Numbered from the stretch's first letter, positions 26,451 through 35,114 are shown. The stretch is DNA of 64,000 nucleotides from Phycisphaerales bacterium (GCA_020847375.1 JADLCB010000003.1:1-64000), one strand, 5' to 3'. Numbers and translations are program-made. The notes: generated by a model from the sequence alone, not told the origin.

Positions 26451-26918
26451 TTATCTTCCCTGATCGGCCTCTTCCAGCAGATCGACGATCGCTTCACGCG
26501 ACCCGCTCTGCCGGAGAAAACGGCGGAAAGTATCCTTCTGAAGATTACTGAATACGATATTCATTGCCTGCAAATGCTGTTGCGGCTGATTCTCCGGGCT
26601 GAGCAGCAACACCACGCTGTAAACCGGTTGATGATCCAGTGCCGCAAAATCGATTCCCCTGACGCTGCAACCCACCGTTCCCACCATCTTGCGCACCCGC
26701 GCGTGTTTAACGTGGGGAACCGCGACGCCTTTGCCAAAACCCGTCGAACCGTTCTCTTCGCGTTTGATCAGCGCCGCCACAACATCATCCACGGCGTCGG
26801 TATCAATCGCCCCGGCACTGGCCAGACTGGAAACCAACTCACGAATCACATCGTTACGATTGTCCGCTTGAAGTTCCGATACGATTGCCTTTGATACGAT
26901 AAAGTCACTGAGCTTCAT
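26451..26918 (-). CDS. ptsN: PTS EIIA, fructose/nitrogen type (PtsN-like)
   Basis: A 155-residue EIIA domain of the fructose/mannitol class. The phospho-acceptor His69 lies in GVAVPHVKHARVRKMVG, preceded by REENGSTGFGKG, as in EIIA(Ntr). It stands alone with no fused EIIB or EIIC, and lies downstream of hpf and upstream of ptsH, as in the hpf-ptsN arrangement of proteobacteria. The role is probably regulation (nitrogen, potassium or envelope control) rather than sugar uptake; this rests on context. Confidence 0.9.
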   Translation of the reverse strand: MKLSDFIVSKAIVSELQADNRNDVIRELVSSLASAGAIDTDAVDDVVAALIKREENGSTGFGKGVAVPHVKHARVRKMVGTVGCSVRGIDFAALDHQPVYSVVLLLSPENQPQQHLQAMNIVFSNLQKDTFRRFLRQSGSREAIVDLLEEADQGR

Positions 26919-27024
26919 CTTGACCTTTGTTTCCTGTGAATCCAGTTGCGGCGTGCGCTACATCACACAGCCGGGCGTGATCAGTTCAACATTGAACCGG
27001 GCACGCCACTGAATTCTGATTTAT

Positions 27025-27375
27025 TCACTGCTCTACCTGGTTGGCGCCATCCGGTGACATTGGCACCGGCCCGCTCTGAGGATGCTTGCGATTACGTACT
27101 TTTTTATTGTAGTCGGTGAGCTGTCGTTCCAGCTTGTCCACACACGCATCGATGCAGGCATAGGCATCGCCCTGATCATGCCGGGCGATGAACATCCGAC
27201 TCTGTTCACCATTGACCATCATTTCCACAACCACCGTATCCTTCCTGCTGTCCATGACAACTTCGATCTCCTAGATACGATCGTAATACTTGTGAAGTTT
27301 ATCCGCCTTTTTTTCTGCGTAGCTCTTCAGGGCCGGGGTTACTTCCATGTGACGACCTGAGACAGTGACTATCAC
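27025..27375 (-). pseudogene. hpf: Ribosome hibernation factor HPF, interrupted by an in-frame TAG
   Basis: Read from the GTG at 27375 (AAAGGAG 7 bases upstream), the first 34 codons give VIVTVSGRHMEVTPALKSYA and then KLHKYYDRI, a normal HPF N-terminus. Codon 35 (27271-27273) is TAG. The same frame then continues as EIEVVMDSRKDTVVVEMMVN and ends with the HPF helix ACVDKLERQLTDYNKK, stopping at 27025. Compared with E. coli HPF (YFDRI-N-QVYVVL), the stop replaces exactly one residue and no frameshift is present. A CAG to TAG change would explain it. AGGAG overlaps the stop and lies 12 bases before ATG 27255, so the C-terminal 76 residues could be translated separately. Pseudogene, sequence error, split gene or readthrough all remain possible; TAG is an ordinary stop in other genes here. 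Confidence 0.8.
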
Positions 27376-27604
27376 GCTGGCACTCCTTTGTTGGGCGCAA
27401 CCCGAATATCGAAAAACCGCTTTTCTGCTTCCAGGCTGACACCAGACGCCTATTGTTGCAGAAAACCATGAAAATGAAACGGGTGAATACGGTCTCCAAC
27501 CATCCATTTTCCCAGCCGCCAGCCCGAATCATACCACAACCGGATACCCGGAAAAATTCGGTTTCCCTTGGTTTTCCGAAGATCCGGATCGCGTCGGTCT
27601 GGGC

Positions 27605-29755
27605 TTAACCCACTTCTTCCAGAATCTGGTTTTTCACGTTGTTGGGCACTGGTGCATATTTCAACGGTTCCATCACCGAGCTGGCGCGACCCTGGCTCAT
27701 CGAGCGCAGTTCCGTGGTGTAACCAAACATTTCGCTCAGCGGCACTTCCGCTTCGATCAACCGCGTATTTCCACGCTGATCGGAATTGACGATCATCCCG
27801 CGGCGGCGATTCAAATCGCCCGTGACGTTACCCACGAAATCTTCCGGCGTCGTCACAACCACTTTCATGATCGGTTCCAGCAGCGTCATGCCCGCCTTGC
27901 CGCACGCTTCGCGGAACGCCAACTGGCCTGCCAGTTCAAAGGCGATCTGCGACGAGTCAACCTGGTGGTAGCTGCCATCGACCAGCGTAATCTTGGCGTT
28001 GATCAATGGATAGTTCGCCAGCACACCGGTCTTGGCTGCCATGCGAACACCATACTCGATCGATGGGATGTATTCCTTGGGAATCACGCCGCCGAAAATC
28101 TTGTTCTCAAAGGCAACGCCGTCTTTCCAGCCCCATTTCTTGAGGGTGTCGGCATCCAGCGCCTTGCCCGCACCGTCGGTGCCATCAAACGGTTCGATAT
28201 TGATTACGCAGTCACCATACTGACCGCGGCCACCCGACTGCTTGACGTGCTTGCCGCGAATATACTCCGCCTTTTTGGTGATCGTTTCCTTGTAGGCAAC
28301 CTTGGGCTTGCCAACCACAACTTCCACCTTGTGATCGCGCACCAACCGTGTCCGCAGAATGTCCAGATGCAGCTCGCCCATCCCGGCGATAATGGTCTGA
28401 CCGGTTTCCTCATCATAATTGGCATGGAACGTCGGGTCTTCGCGGCGGATAACGGTCAGGGCCTCGCCCAGCTTCTGCTTGTCCGCCTGCGTCTTGGGTT
28501 CAACCGACATGCTGATCACCGGCTCGGGGAAGGTCGGTCGCTCCAGCAGGATCGGCGCATCCTCATCGCACAGCGTATCACCCGTCAGCGCTTCCTTGAC
28601 ACCAATACACGCCACAATATCGCCGGCTTCGGCCACATCGATCGGATTGCGCGCATCGGCGTGCATCTGGAACATGCGGCTGACGTTTTCACGCTTGCCG
28701 CGGTTGGCGTTGAGCACTCGGCTGCCTTTTTCCAGCCTGCCCGAGTAAACGCGCACATAGGTCAGATCACCATGCTGGTCGCTGACAATCTTAAACGCCA
28801 GCCCGCAGAACGGTTCGTCCGGGTTGGGATGACGCTCGATCGTCTTGGTTTCATCCTTGGGGTCGGTTCCCACAATCGCCGGAATATCCAAAGGCGCCGG
28901 AAGATAGTCGATAACACCGTCGATCAGACGCTGAACACCCACATACTTCAGGGCTGAACCGCAAAATACCGGATGCAGCTTGAAGGCAATCGTTGCTGCC
29001 CGCAGCCCGCGACGAAGATCCTCCTCGGTGAGTTCCTCACCGTTGAGATATTTTTCCATCAGCACATCGTCGGTTTCCGCCACTTTCTCAACCAGTATCT
29101 GGCGCCACTGTTCGACCTTTTCCTTCAGATCCTCCGGAACGGGTTTTTCGATCTGGCTCTTGCCGCGATCCTTGTCGCCATGCTCGACATCGTAGTAGAC
29201 CGCCACGCGACGGATCAAGTCAACCATCCCCTGGTAGGTCGATGACTGGCCGATCGGATACTGCACCGCGACGGCTGGCGCCCCCAGGCGTTCGAGAATC
29301 GAATTGAACGAAAACTCAAAATCCGCGCCCATCTTGTCCATCTTGTTGATGAAGCAGATACGCGGAACATTGTACTTGGTCGCCTGACGCCAGACGGTTT
29401 CGGACTGGGCTTCAACGCCTTCCTTGCCATCAAACACCGCCACGGCGCCGTCCAGAACGCGCATCGAACGCTCGACTTCCGCTGTGAAGTCCACGTGTCC
29501 GGGCGTGTCGATCAGATTGATCGTATAACGCTCGCCGAAGCGATCCCACGGACAGGTGGTGGCAGCGGAGTTGATCGTAATACCGCGCTTTTGCTCATCA
29601 GGATCGAAGTCCATGGTCGCGGTACCTTCGTGGGTATCGCCCATCTTGTGAATCTTGCCGGTGTAGAAAAGAATACGTTCAGAAACGGTCGTCTTGCCAG
29701 CATCGATGTGAGCAGCGATACCGATATTACGAATCTTGGTCAGATCACGAGCCAT
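27605..29755 (-). CDS. fusA: Translation elongation factor G
   Basis: EF-G, the GTPase that moves tRNA and mRNA on the ribosome and helps recycle it. 716 residues with all G motifs intact: AHIDAGKTT, RGITINSAAT, DTPGH, NKMDKMG and CGSALK. Domains II to V follow, with domain IV marked by SGGRGQYGDCVI and domain V by VNSDQRGNTRLIEAEVPLSEMFGY. AAGGA lies 8 bases upstream of the ATG. The gene is not in a str operon: no rpsL, rpsG or tuf is adjacent. Planctomycetes may carry more than one EF-G, so this could be a paralogue, but nothing in it is degenerate. Confidence 0.94.
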   Translation of the reverse strand: MARDLTKIRNIGIAAHIDAGKTTVSERILFYTGKIHKMGDTHEGTATMDFDPDEQKRGITINSAATTCPWDRFGERYTINLIDTPGHVDFTAEVERSMRVLDGAVAVFDGKEGVEAQSETVWRQATKYNVPRICFINKMDKMGADFEFSFNSILERLGAPAVAVQYPIGQSSTYQGMVDLIRRVAVYYDVEHGDKDRGKSQIEKPVPEDLKEKVEQWRQILVEKVAETDDVLMEKYLNGEELTEEDLRRGLRAATIAFKLHPVFCGSALKYVGVQRLIDGVIDYLPAPLDIPAIVGTDPKDETKTIERHPNPDEPFCGLAFKIVSDQHGDLTYVRVYSGRLEKGSRVLNANRGKRENVSRMFQMHADARNPIDVAEAGDIVACIGVKEALTGDTLCDEDAPILLERPTFPEPVISMSVEPKTQADKQKLGEALTVIRREDPTFHANYDEETGQTIIAGMGELHLDILRTRLVRDHKVEVVVGKPKVAYKETITKKAEYIRGKHVKQSGGRGQYGDCVINIEPFDGTDGAGKALDADTLKKWGWKDGVAFENKIFGGVIPKEYIPSIEYGVRMAAKTGVLANYPLINAKITLVDGSYHQVDSSQIAFELAGQLAFREACGKAGMTLLEPIMKVVVTTPEDFVGNVTGDLNRRRGMIVNSDQRGNTRLIEAEVPLSEMFGYTTELRSMSQGRASSVMEPLKYAPVPNNVKNQILEEVG

Positions 29756-30099
29756 AGGTCTAATCCTTAAAATATCAAAACAACTTCCGCCTCTGCGGTG
29801 CCAACCACCTCAGGCGGGATCGCACCCAGACGCTTTTACTGGCAACGATCTCTTCGATTGTGACAACAATGGATTACGGACATGCTCGCCAGTGAATGCC
29901 CTCTGGTCCGCAAGACGCCCACTCCGTGGCAAGTCACGATATCGACTATACGCTTACTGGCGACCGATTGTTTGCGGCGCTGCCGGTTTTATACCGGGCG
30001 TAAAGGCAGGAAAGTGTACCCGTACAATTATACCCGTCAAGAGTCCGATCGACGCCAAACTTAAGGTTTTTTAATCCCCCGCCCCTGCCGACACCAGAA
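29756..30099. other. fusA leader region
   Basis: No gene seen in the gap between fusA and the flgM terminator. It contains the fusA upstream region and a candidate promoter at 30013-30040, which would imply a leader of about 250 bases. No ribosomal-protein binding site or riboswitch was recognised. Confidence 0.45.
30013..30040 (-). promoter_or_regulatory. Candidate promoter for fusA
   Basis: On the minus strand TTGACG (30035-30040) is followed by 16 bases and TACACT (30013-30018). A better -10-like TATAAT lies only 2 bases after TTGACG, so an extended -10 promoter using TATAAT is an alternative. Confidence 0.35.
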
Positions 30100-30144
30100 A
30101 TTTGATAAAATCAACGGGCGCTTACCCGCTCGGAGCAAGCGCCC
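30100..30144 (-). terminator. Probable terminator after flgM
   Basis: GGGCGCTT (30116-30123) and AAGCGCCC (30137-30144) form a perfect 8-bp stem with a 13-base loop. On the minus strand it is followed by GTTGATTTTATC. It lies 50 bases after the flgM stop. Confidence 0.6.
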
Positions 30145-30193
30145 GCGTTCATTTCCCAGTTTCAAATTAAAATCGTGGATAACGAACTGAATT

Positions 30194-30472
30194 TTACCCC
30201 AGCACATCATCCAGCAGCCGATCCAGCGCCACGTTGAGCTTGTGATCATCTTCATAAGCGCCACGGGCAATGGCTTGGCGGATTTCAGCCACTTTATCCG
30301 CGCGTACATCGTTTTTCTGAAGTGCCTTCAGCATCGCGTTGACATCGGCAGAAATTTCAACCTTGTCGCCACTGGCCGTCGCAGCACTTTTTTGCGCTGG
30401 AATGGCCTTATGAATGGGATTCCGCAAAATCCGTTGAATCTGCGAGCTGCCGATACTGTTAATTTCCCTCAT
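30194..30472 (-). CDS. flgM: Anti-sigma-28 factor FlgM family protein
   Basis: A 92-residue protein; start chosen at 30472 because GGGAG lies 7 bases upstream. The C-terminal half has the FlgM pattern: KVEISADVNAML, then RADKVAEIRQAIARGAYEDD and LNVALDRLLDDVLG, the region that contacts sigma-28 (FliA). The N-terminal half is short and basic (MREINSIGSSQIQRILRNP), as in other FlgM proteins, which are unfolded until export or sigma binding. No other flagellar gene is present in the window. It implies a motile stage, typical of many planctomycetes. Similar short helical anti-sigma proteins cannot be fully excluded. Confidence 0.78.
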   Translation of the reverse strand: MREINSIGSSQIQRILRNPIHKAIPAQKSAATASGDKVEISADVNAMLKALQKNDVRADKVAEIRQAIARGAYEDDHKLNVALDRLLDDVLG

Positions 30473-30959
30473 AGCGATACTCCCGTGGTTGTTGGGATGA
30501 AGCCGTTTGAGCACCCTTGCCCCAAGGCTCCACACGTTTTATGTTCCGCGCGACGACTATCGTCGCTTGTCGCCGCCACACCGCCACTTCATGCGGCAGA
30601 GTACGATCGATGGTAATGTCATCGACCCAACAATTATCCAACCTTGAGTGACCTGAGAACGAATTTAATTTTATGTAACTTCTTTTAACCGATGAACTTA
30701 TGGTTATTATCATCGACGACCGCGCAAAAAAAATCGTCGATCCCGCAATTTTTACCGCCCGCTATTTCTAGCTATTTTATCTACCTCCCCCATATTACGG
30801 TCAAATTGTTATTGGCAACTCTAACCGCAATGTTCTTATCGGACGATATATTATCGAACCTGATCATCCGCCAACTTGAAAGTTATTTTTCGTCACCGCC
30901 GATTGATTGACCCGCATCGACTGACAACGGCAGATTTTGCCGCGCTCACTTCTCAATTC
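30473..30959. other. AT-rich intergenic region upstream of flgM
   Basis: 487 bases with no credible gene. It contains the inverted repeat ATCGACGA/TCGTCGAT (30712-30719 and 30734-30741, loop with an A8 run) and a direct repeat TTATCGGAC (30836-30844) and TTATCGAAC (30851-30859), 15 bases apart. The stretch 30660-30900 is distinctly AT-rich. It should hold the flgM promoter. Confidence 0.5.
30836..30859 (+). repeat. Intergenic motif TTATCGGAC, copy 3, with a tandem near-copy
   Basis: Exact TTATCGGAC at 30836-30844 is followed by TTATCGAAC at 30851-30859, start-to-start spacing 15 bases. It lies between flgM and ubiX, both on the other strand. Confidence 0.5.
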
Positions 30960-31541
30960 CTACCCCTGCCAGCGTGTGTTGAGATTGTGTTGAATCTGCA
31001 TCAAATCCAGCAGCTTGCCGGCCACAAAATCAACCATCTCCTCAACACTGGTCGGGTTAAGATACAAACCTGGATTGGCAGGGGCGACAATCGCACCGGC
31101 ATCGGTCAATATTTTGTAATTATTCACATCCATCGGTGAAAGCGGCATTTCCCGGTGGCACAGCACCAACCGCCGTCGCTCTTTCAGCGTCACGGCCGCC
31201 GCCCGCGCAATAAGGTTTCCCCCCAACCCGTGCGCAACCTCCGCCAGCGTGTTACTGGAACAGGGAACCACCACCATTCCATCATGTAAAAACGAACCGC
31301 TGGCGATTTGCGCACCAACATCGTTGTAGTTGTAGAGCGTAATTTCATGCGCCCCCGCGCCCCCCAGCCGCGCCAGATCAATGCTCTCCAGCCCCAGCTC
31401 ATCGTTCAGCAATCGTCGTCCCAATGGCGAAACAACCAGATGCACCTGCACCTTCGCTTTGACGCATTCATGAATAAACCGCTGGGCATATTTAGCGCCT
31501 GATGCTCCGGTAATCGCAACAACAATTCTCATGTCCACCAT
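30960..31541 (-). CDS. ubiX: Flavin prenyltransferase UbiX
   Basis: Makes prenylated FMN from FMN and dimethylallyl phosphate, the cofactor of UbiD-type decarboxylases. 193 residues, typical length. Family marks: VVAITGASGAKYAQRF (FMN loop), VVPCSSNTLAEVAHGLGGN and RRRLVLCHREMPLSPMD. The start at 31541 has AGGGG 5 bases upstream; a downstream ATG at 31532 would remove three residues. No ubiD is adjacent. The gene ends with TAG, which matters for reading the TAG in hpf. Confidence 0.92.
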   Translation of the reverse strand: MVDMRIVVAITGASGAKYAQRFIHECVKAKVQVHLVVSPLGRRLLNDELGLESIDLARLGGAGAHEITLYNYNDVGAQIASGSFLHDGMVVVPCSSNTLAEVAHGLGGNLIARAAAVTLKERRRLVLCHREMPLSPMDVNNYKILTDAGAIVAPANPGLYLNPTSVEEMVDFVAGKLLDLMQIQHNLNTRWQG

Positions 31542-31742
31542 TGTAGCCCCTGACGCTCCAACCTGCGCATCCGCCCGCGCAGAACCTGCTCATCAGTTCC
31601 ATGCACCTGATGGTTTCATCAGATCGGCTTTGCTTTACCCCCCCCATTTATGCCAACTGTCCATTCGTTCGTACGCGCACTGGCCTCTAATAGGTGTTAT
31701 TGGCTACAATAGCCCGAATCTATCTCTGCCAGCGACCAGCGC

Positions 31743-32312
31743 ATGATTGTATTGATCGATAATTACGATTCGTTTACCTACAACCTCGTTCAGCGGCTGG
31801 GGGAAGTTGCGCCCGATCAGCCGGTTCAGGTTTTTCGCAACGACAAGACCACCGTCGCTGAAGTCGAAGCGCTCAAACCAACGCATATCGTCGTTTCACC
31901 CGGGCCATGTACGCCGTTGCAGGCTGGTGTCTCCAACGACATTATCCGCCATTTTGCCCCGAAAATACCGGTGCTGGGCGTCTGCTTGGGGCATCAGTGC
32001 ATCGGTTTCACCTATGGCGCCATCGTCGAACGGGCTGCCAAACTGATGCACGGCAAGACCGATCGCATTCATCACGATGGCCAATTTATTTATCAGGGCA
32101 TGCCCAACCCCTTTACCGCCACCCGCTATCACAGTTTGATCATTCGTCCCGGCACACTCAGCAGCGACTTTGAAATCACCGCTTGGACAGATGACAACGA
32201 AATCATGGGCGTCCGTCATAAGAGCTGGCCGCTGGAAGGCGTGCAATATCACCCCGAAAGCTTTTTAACCGAAAACGGGCACACCCTGCTGGCCAACTTC
32301 CTCAAACGTTGA
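31743..32312 (+). CDS. trpG: Anthranilate / aminodeoxychorismate synthase glutaminase subunit
   Basis: Class I glutamine amidotransferase that supplies ammonia to TrpE or PabB. 189 residues. The oxyanion loop VVSPGPCTP, the nucleophile in [14 protein letters not shown] and the His-Glu pair in [15 protein letters not shown] are all present. Substrate choice (tryptophan or folate) cannot be told because neither trpE nor pabB is next to it; many bacteria use one subunit for both. No Shine-Dalgarno site is visible before the ATG. Confidence 0.9.
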   Translation: MIVLIDNYDSFTYNLVQRLGEVAPDQPVQVFRNDKTTVAEVEALKPTHIVVSPGPCTPLQAGVSNDIIRHFAPKIPVLGVCLGHQCIGFTYGAIVERAAKLMHGKTDRIHHDGQFIYQGMPNPFTATRYHSLIIRPGTLSSDFEITAWTDDNEIMGVRHKSWPLEGVQYHPESFLTENGHTLLANFLKR

Positions 32313-32429
32313 GCGCCGTCAAGCCCGGCTCTTACGTCCCACGACAGCATCGCATCATGACTTGATAAATGCCCCCTCATCCCAATACGCGCGTAAGAAA
32401 TGATCTATCCAGCAGTTACCGTCAATACC

Positions 32430-32472
32430 CTTGAAAACAAAATGGCTGGTTGCCATCGAAGACAACCAGCCA
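32430..32472 (-). terminator. Terminator of tRNA-Ala(GGC)
   Basis: A perfect 10-bp stem, TGGCTGGTTG (32443-32452) with CAACCAGCCA (32463-32472), begins 2 bases after the tRNA 3' end on the minus strand and is followed by TTTTGTTTTC. Confidence 0.88.
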
Positions 32473-32474
32473 AG

Positions 32475-32545
32475 TGGAGCCATGGGGATTTGAACCCCAA
32501 ATTCAACCATGCCATGGTCGCGTGATCCCATTTCACTATGGCCCC
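32475..32545 (-). tRNA. tRNA-Ala, anticodon GGC
   Basis: The minus strand folds as a standard cloverleaf of 71 bases. The acceptor stem GGGGCCA pairs with TGGCTCC and includes the G3-U70 pair that identifies alanine tRNAs. The D stem is GTGA/TCAC, the anticodon stem CGACC/GGTTG with loop ATGGCAT (anticodon GGC, reads GCC and GCU), and the T arm TGGGG-TTCAAAT-CCCCA. The CCA end is not encoded. It has its own terminator. Confidence 0.92.
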
Positions 32546-32661
32546 GGGATTACGTTTAATTTTCTGACGCTGACGAATCTAGCAGACGCGCTGCGCGTGT
32601 CAAGACGCACTAGCGCACAAAAGAGGGTAACGGACGGCCTGTTACCCCGATCAAATCGGTC

Positions 32662-34047
32662 TTAATGTCGGCCGTTCATCATGCTGATCGCCTGCTGATA
32701 GACTTCCTGGCAGCGGCGGGCTGAATCAGTCCAGCTCATGCGGCTGATCTCGAACGAACCGTGTTGGCGCAGCGTACTGGCCAGCGGCGGGTGCTTGAGC
32801 ACCGCCACGATTTTATTCGCCATCTCGTTGGTGTCCCAGAAATCAACCTTCAGTGCGTGCTGGAGCACTTCGCTGACACCTGACTGCTTGGAAATCAGCA
32901 CCGGCACATCGTGGCTCATCGCTTCCAGCGGCGCGATACCGAACGGCTCGGAAACCGACGGCATGACATAAAGATCAGCCATCTGGAAAACCTTGTCCAC
33001 ATCACCGCCGCGCAGAAAACCGGTAAACAGCACCTTATGGCCGATGCCCATGGCAGCAGCCATTTCAATGGTGCGCCGGATCATGTCGCCCGAACCAGCC
33101 ATGACAAACTTCACATTGTCCATCACTTCCAGCACTTTTCGGGCTGCGGCCAGAAAATATTCCGGCCCCTTCTGATGGGTGATGCGCCCCAGAAACAACA
33201 CAATCTTCTCGTCATTGTTAATGCGGTAATGTTCGGCGTTGAAATGACCGTTGGGGTGACTCTCGATGGCGTTATACACCACCTCCACCTTGGCGGGATC
33301 AACCCCGTAATGATGCACGCAAATCTGTTTGGTCAGATGGCTGACCGCAATAACCTTGATCGCGCCGTGCATCCCGCGACGCTCAATGTCATAAATACGC
33401 TGATCGACATTCTGGCCCGAGCGATCAAACTCCGTCGAGTGAACCTGCACCACCAGCGGCACGCCTTTGAGTCCCGCCACCGCCAGACCGGCGGGAAAGG
33501 TCATCCAGTCGTGGGCGTGAACAACATCAAAACTCTCATTGCGCGCAATATCGGTCGCCAGGGCAGCATAGCGCTGAACTTCAGCGAACATATCACCACC
33601 GTAATTGGCGCCAGGGCCTGTGACCGATGCCTGCGTGCTCATAGTCGCCGCTGTCGTACGCCCGCCGCCCGAACCAGTGGCACCACTACCTGTCGATGAA
33701 CCAACGTGGCTGGTTAAAACACTGTGCGCTTCGGTCGTGGTGGTGGTTGTCGATTCGGGTGTTTCGCCCGGGCGGGCATAGGGGTTGAGCTGAGCCTCAA
33801 CCGTATGAAAAACCACGTTGGTAAACTCGTCCAGACGAAACTCGGTTTCGGGGCTGGCCAGCGGCGAACCCGGCCGCGGGCTGACGAGGCGCACATGGGT
33901 GCTGAACGGCGTGGTAACCGGCCGGGGAAGCACGAACATAATATCCATGCCCAACCCGCTCATCGCCTTGGTCAGGCCATAGCAGGCGGTTCCGAGTCCG
34001 CCACTGATAAAGGGGGGAAACTCCCACCCCAACATAAAAACACGCAT
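32662..34047 (-). CDS. GT4-type glycosyltransferase (glycogen-synthase-like)
   Basis: GT-B fold glycosyltransferase of 461 residues from the ATG at 34047. The N-terminus MRVFMLGWEFPPFISGGLGT has the ADP-glucose-loop-like GGLG of glycogen synthase relatives. Then come VVHAHDWMTFPAGL and the C-terminal GT4 block LFLGRITHQKGPEYFL, with the E-x7-E catalytic pair in SEPFGIAPLE. Between residues about 95 and 150 there is a low-complexity insert rich in Thr, Ser and Gly (ESTTTTTTEAHS; GSSTGSGATGSGGGRTT) where related enzymes have a short loop. Donor and acceptor are unknown; glycogen or exopolysaccharide synthesis are both plausible. It is transcribed away from a long gap upstream. Confidence 0.85.
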   Translation of the reverse strand: MRVFMLGWEFPPFISGGLGTACYGLTKAMSGLGMDIMFVLPRPVTTPFSTHVRLVSPRPGSPLASPETEFRLDEFTNVVFHTVEAQLNPYARPGETPESTTTTTTEAHSVLTSHVGSSTGSGATGSGGGRTTAATMSTQASVTGPGANYGGDMFAEVQRYAALATDIARNESFDVVHAHDWMTFPAGLAVAGLKGVPLVVQVHSTEFDRSGQNVDQRIYDIERRGMHGAIKVIAVSHLTKQICVHHYGVDPAKVEVVYNAIESHPNGHFNAEHYRINNDEKIVLFLGRITHQKGPEYFLAAARKVLEVMDNVKFVMAGSGDMIRRTIEMAAAMGIGHKVLFTGFLRGGDVDKVFQMADLYVMPSVSEPFGIAPLEAMSHDVPVLISKQSGVSEVLQHALKVDFWDTNEMANKIVAVLKHPPLASTLRQHGSFEISRMSWTDSARRCQEVYQQAISMMNGRH

Positions 34048-34553
34048 GATGCCGACCACTTTCAATGTGCGCTGATCGCACAATTTTCATTCGCAGACCA
34101 AACCAACCAGACTACGTTAACCGCGTCAAAAGTGTCAATCGTTCATCGGGTTGTTCCAAACCTACGCACCAGCGAGGTCGTTTGCAGACCGGTGACAAAC
34201 CGATTCGCACGTTTATTTTCATCCCGACCAGTGCCAGATGACAGTATCGCGCCGTCGCCAATTCGTCAGCCATGAAACTCCCGCGCCGCTGCGTCGAACC
34301 AACGCTGATTATATCCTGCCCAAGCCCGCGACGCTGCACTGCGCTGATTTTGCCGCCATTCAATGGCGTTGCACCTTCACCGCAGCTGCACAATCATCGC
34401 GCGGCGAATCACGATGCGCAGTTAACGCATTTTGACTGAAAAAAATTTCCCCTCACCATTAAAAATCCGATGCGCCAAGCGTTGATTTTTATGCTGTCAT
34501 GCACCCAACGCTTACAGATTTTCAAAGATGTATTATAGCGTCGTCAGCAGTCG
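34048..34553. other. Intergenic region with possible 53-codon ORF and an inverted repeat
   Basis: 506 bases between the glycosyltransferase and the DUF2752 gene. On the minus strand an ORF of 53 codons (34112-34273, beginning MADELATARYCHLALVG) has GGGAG 4 bases before its ATG; it resembles nothing known and may be chance. The inverted repeat AAGCGTTG/CAACGCTT lies at 34477-34513. Confidence 0.4.
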
Positions 34554-35114
34554 ATGGAAATGCGCCTTTCACACTTTTTTGCCCCGGCTATCGACTTTGG
34601 GCTGATTCTGGCCAACAATTCAGCTCAACGCATGCCCGCCAGCGTCCCCAACATCTATTCACCGCGCTACGGCTCGCCAAAAATTACCTGGACCGGCCGC
34701 GCCGCAGCCACCCTTGTAGCGACCGGCTGTCTGGCGGTATTGTTGATCGCCTCGCAACTCCCACCCGACCCCTCAGGCGAAGGAACCCATACCCTTTTGG
34801 GTTTGCAACGCTGTCAATTTCTCGTCAATACCGGCATCCCCTGTCTGAGTTGCGGTATGACGACCAGTTTTGCTTATTTCGCCCACGGCCAGATCGGTCG
34901 GGCCTTTTTCACCCAGCCTTTCGGGGCGGTGCTGGCTATTCTCACCTGTCTGGTCTTCTGGGGCGCAGCCTATATCGCTGCCACCGGCCGGGCGGCGCAT
35001 CGTGTTTTACGATTTGTTCACACCCCGCCCCTGTTGTGGACGCTGGCGATTCTGTCCGCCGCAGCCTGGGCGTGGAAGATTTTTATCCATGTTCAGGGGT
35101 GGGAAACGCTCTGA
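34554..35114 (+). CDS. DUF2752-family membrane protein
   Basis: A 186-residue membrane protein. The family mark is the Cys-containing segment LVNTGIPCLSCGMTTSFAYFAHG, in which CPxCGxTxxF-type residues are placed at the start of a helix. There are about three membrane segments: one before it (LVATGCLAVLLIASQL), one after (PFGAVLAILTCLVFWGAAYIAA) and one near the C-terminus (PPLLWTLAILSAAAWAWKIF). The family's function is not established. No ribosome binding site is visible at the first ATG, so the start is uncertain. It converges on the sigma-54 activator gene. Confidence 0.75.
   Translation: MEMRLSHFFAPAIDFGLILANNSAQRMPASVPNIYSPRYGSPKITWTGRAAATLVATGCLAVLLIASQLPPDPSGEGTHTLLGLQRCQFLVNTGIPCLSCGMTTSFAYFAHGQIGRAFFTQPFGAVLAILTCLVFWGAAYIAATGRAAHRVLRFVHTPPLLWTLAILSAAAWAWKIFIHVQGWETL

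Noticed and set aside
27271..27273. TAG in hpf as pyrrolysine or a reassigned codon
   Set aside because: No pyrrolysine genes are visible, and TAG serves as the normal terminal stop of gatB, ubiX and a lipoprotein gene in this window.
27965..28957. 330-codon open frame opposite fusA
   Set aside because: Antisense to intact EF-G motifs and without any recognised domain.
30061..30309. 82-codon minus-strand frame overlapping the end of flgM
   Set aside because: It overlaps flgM in another frame and spans the hairpin terminator; flgM itself has a good ribosome binding site and family match.
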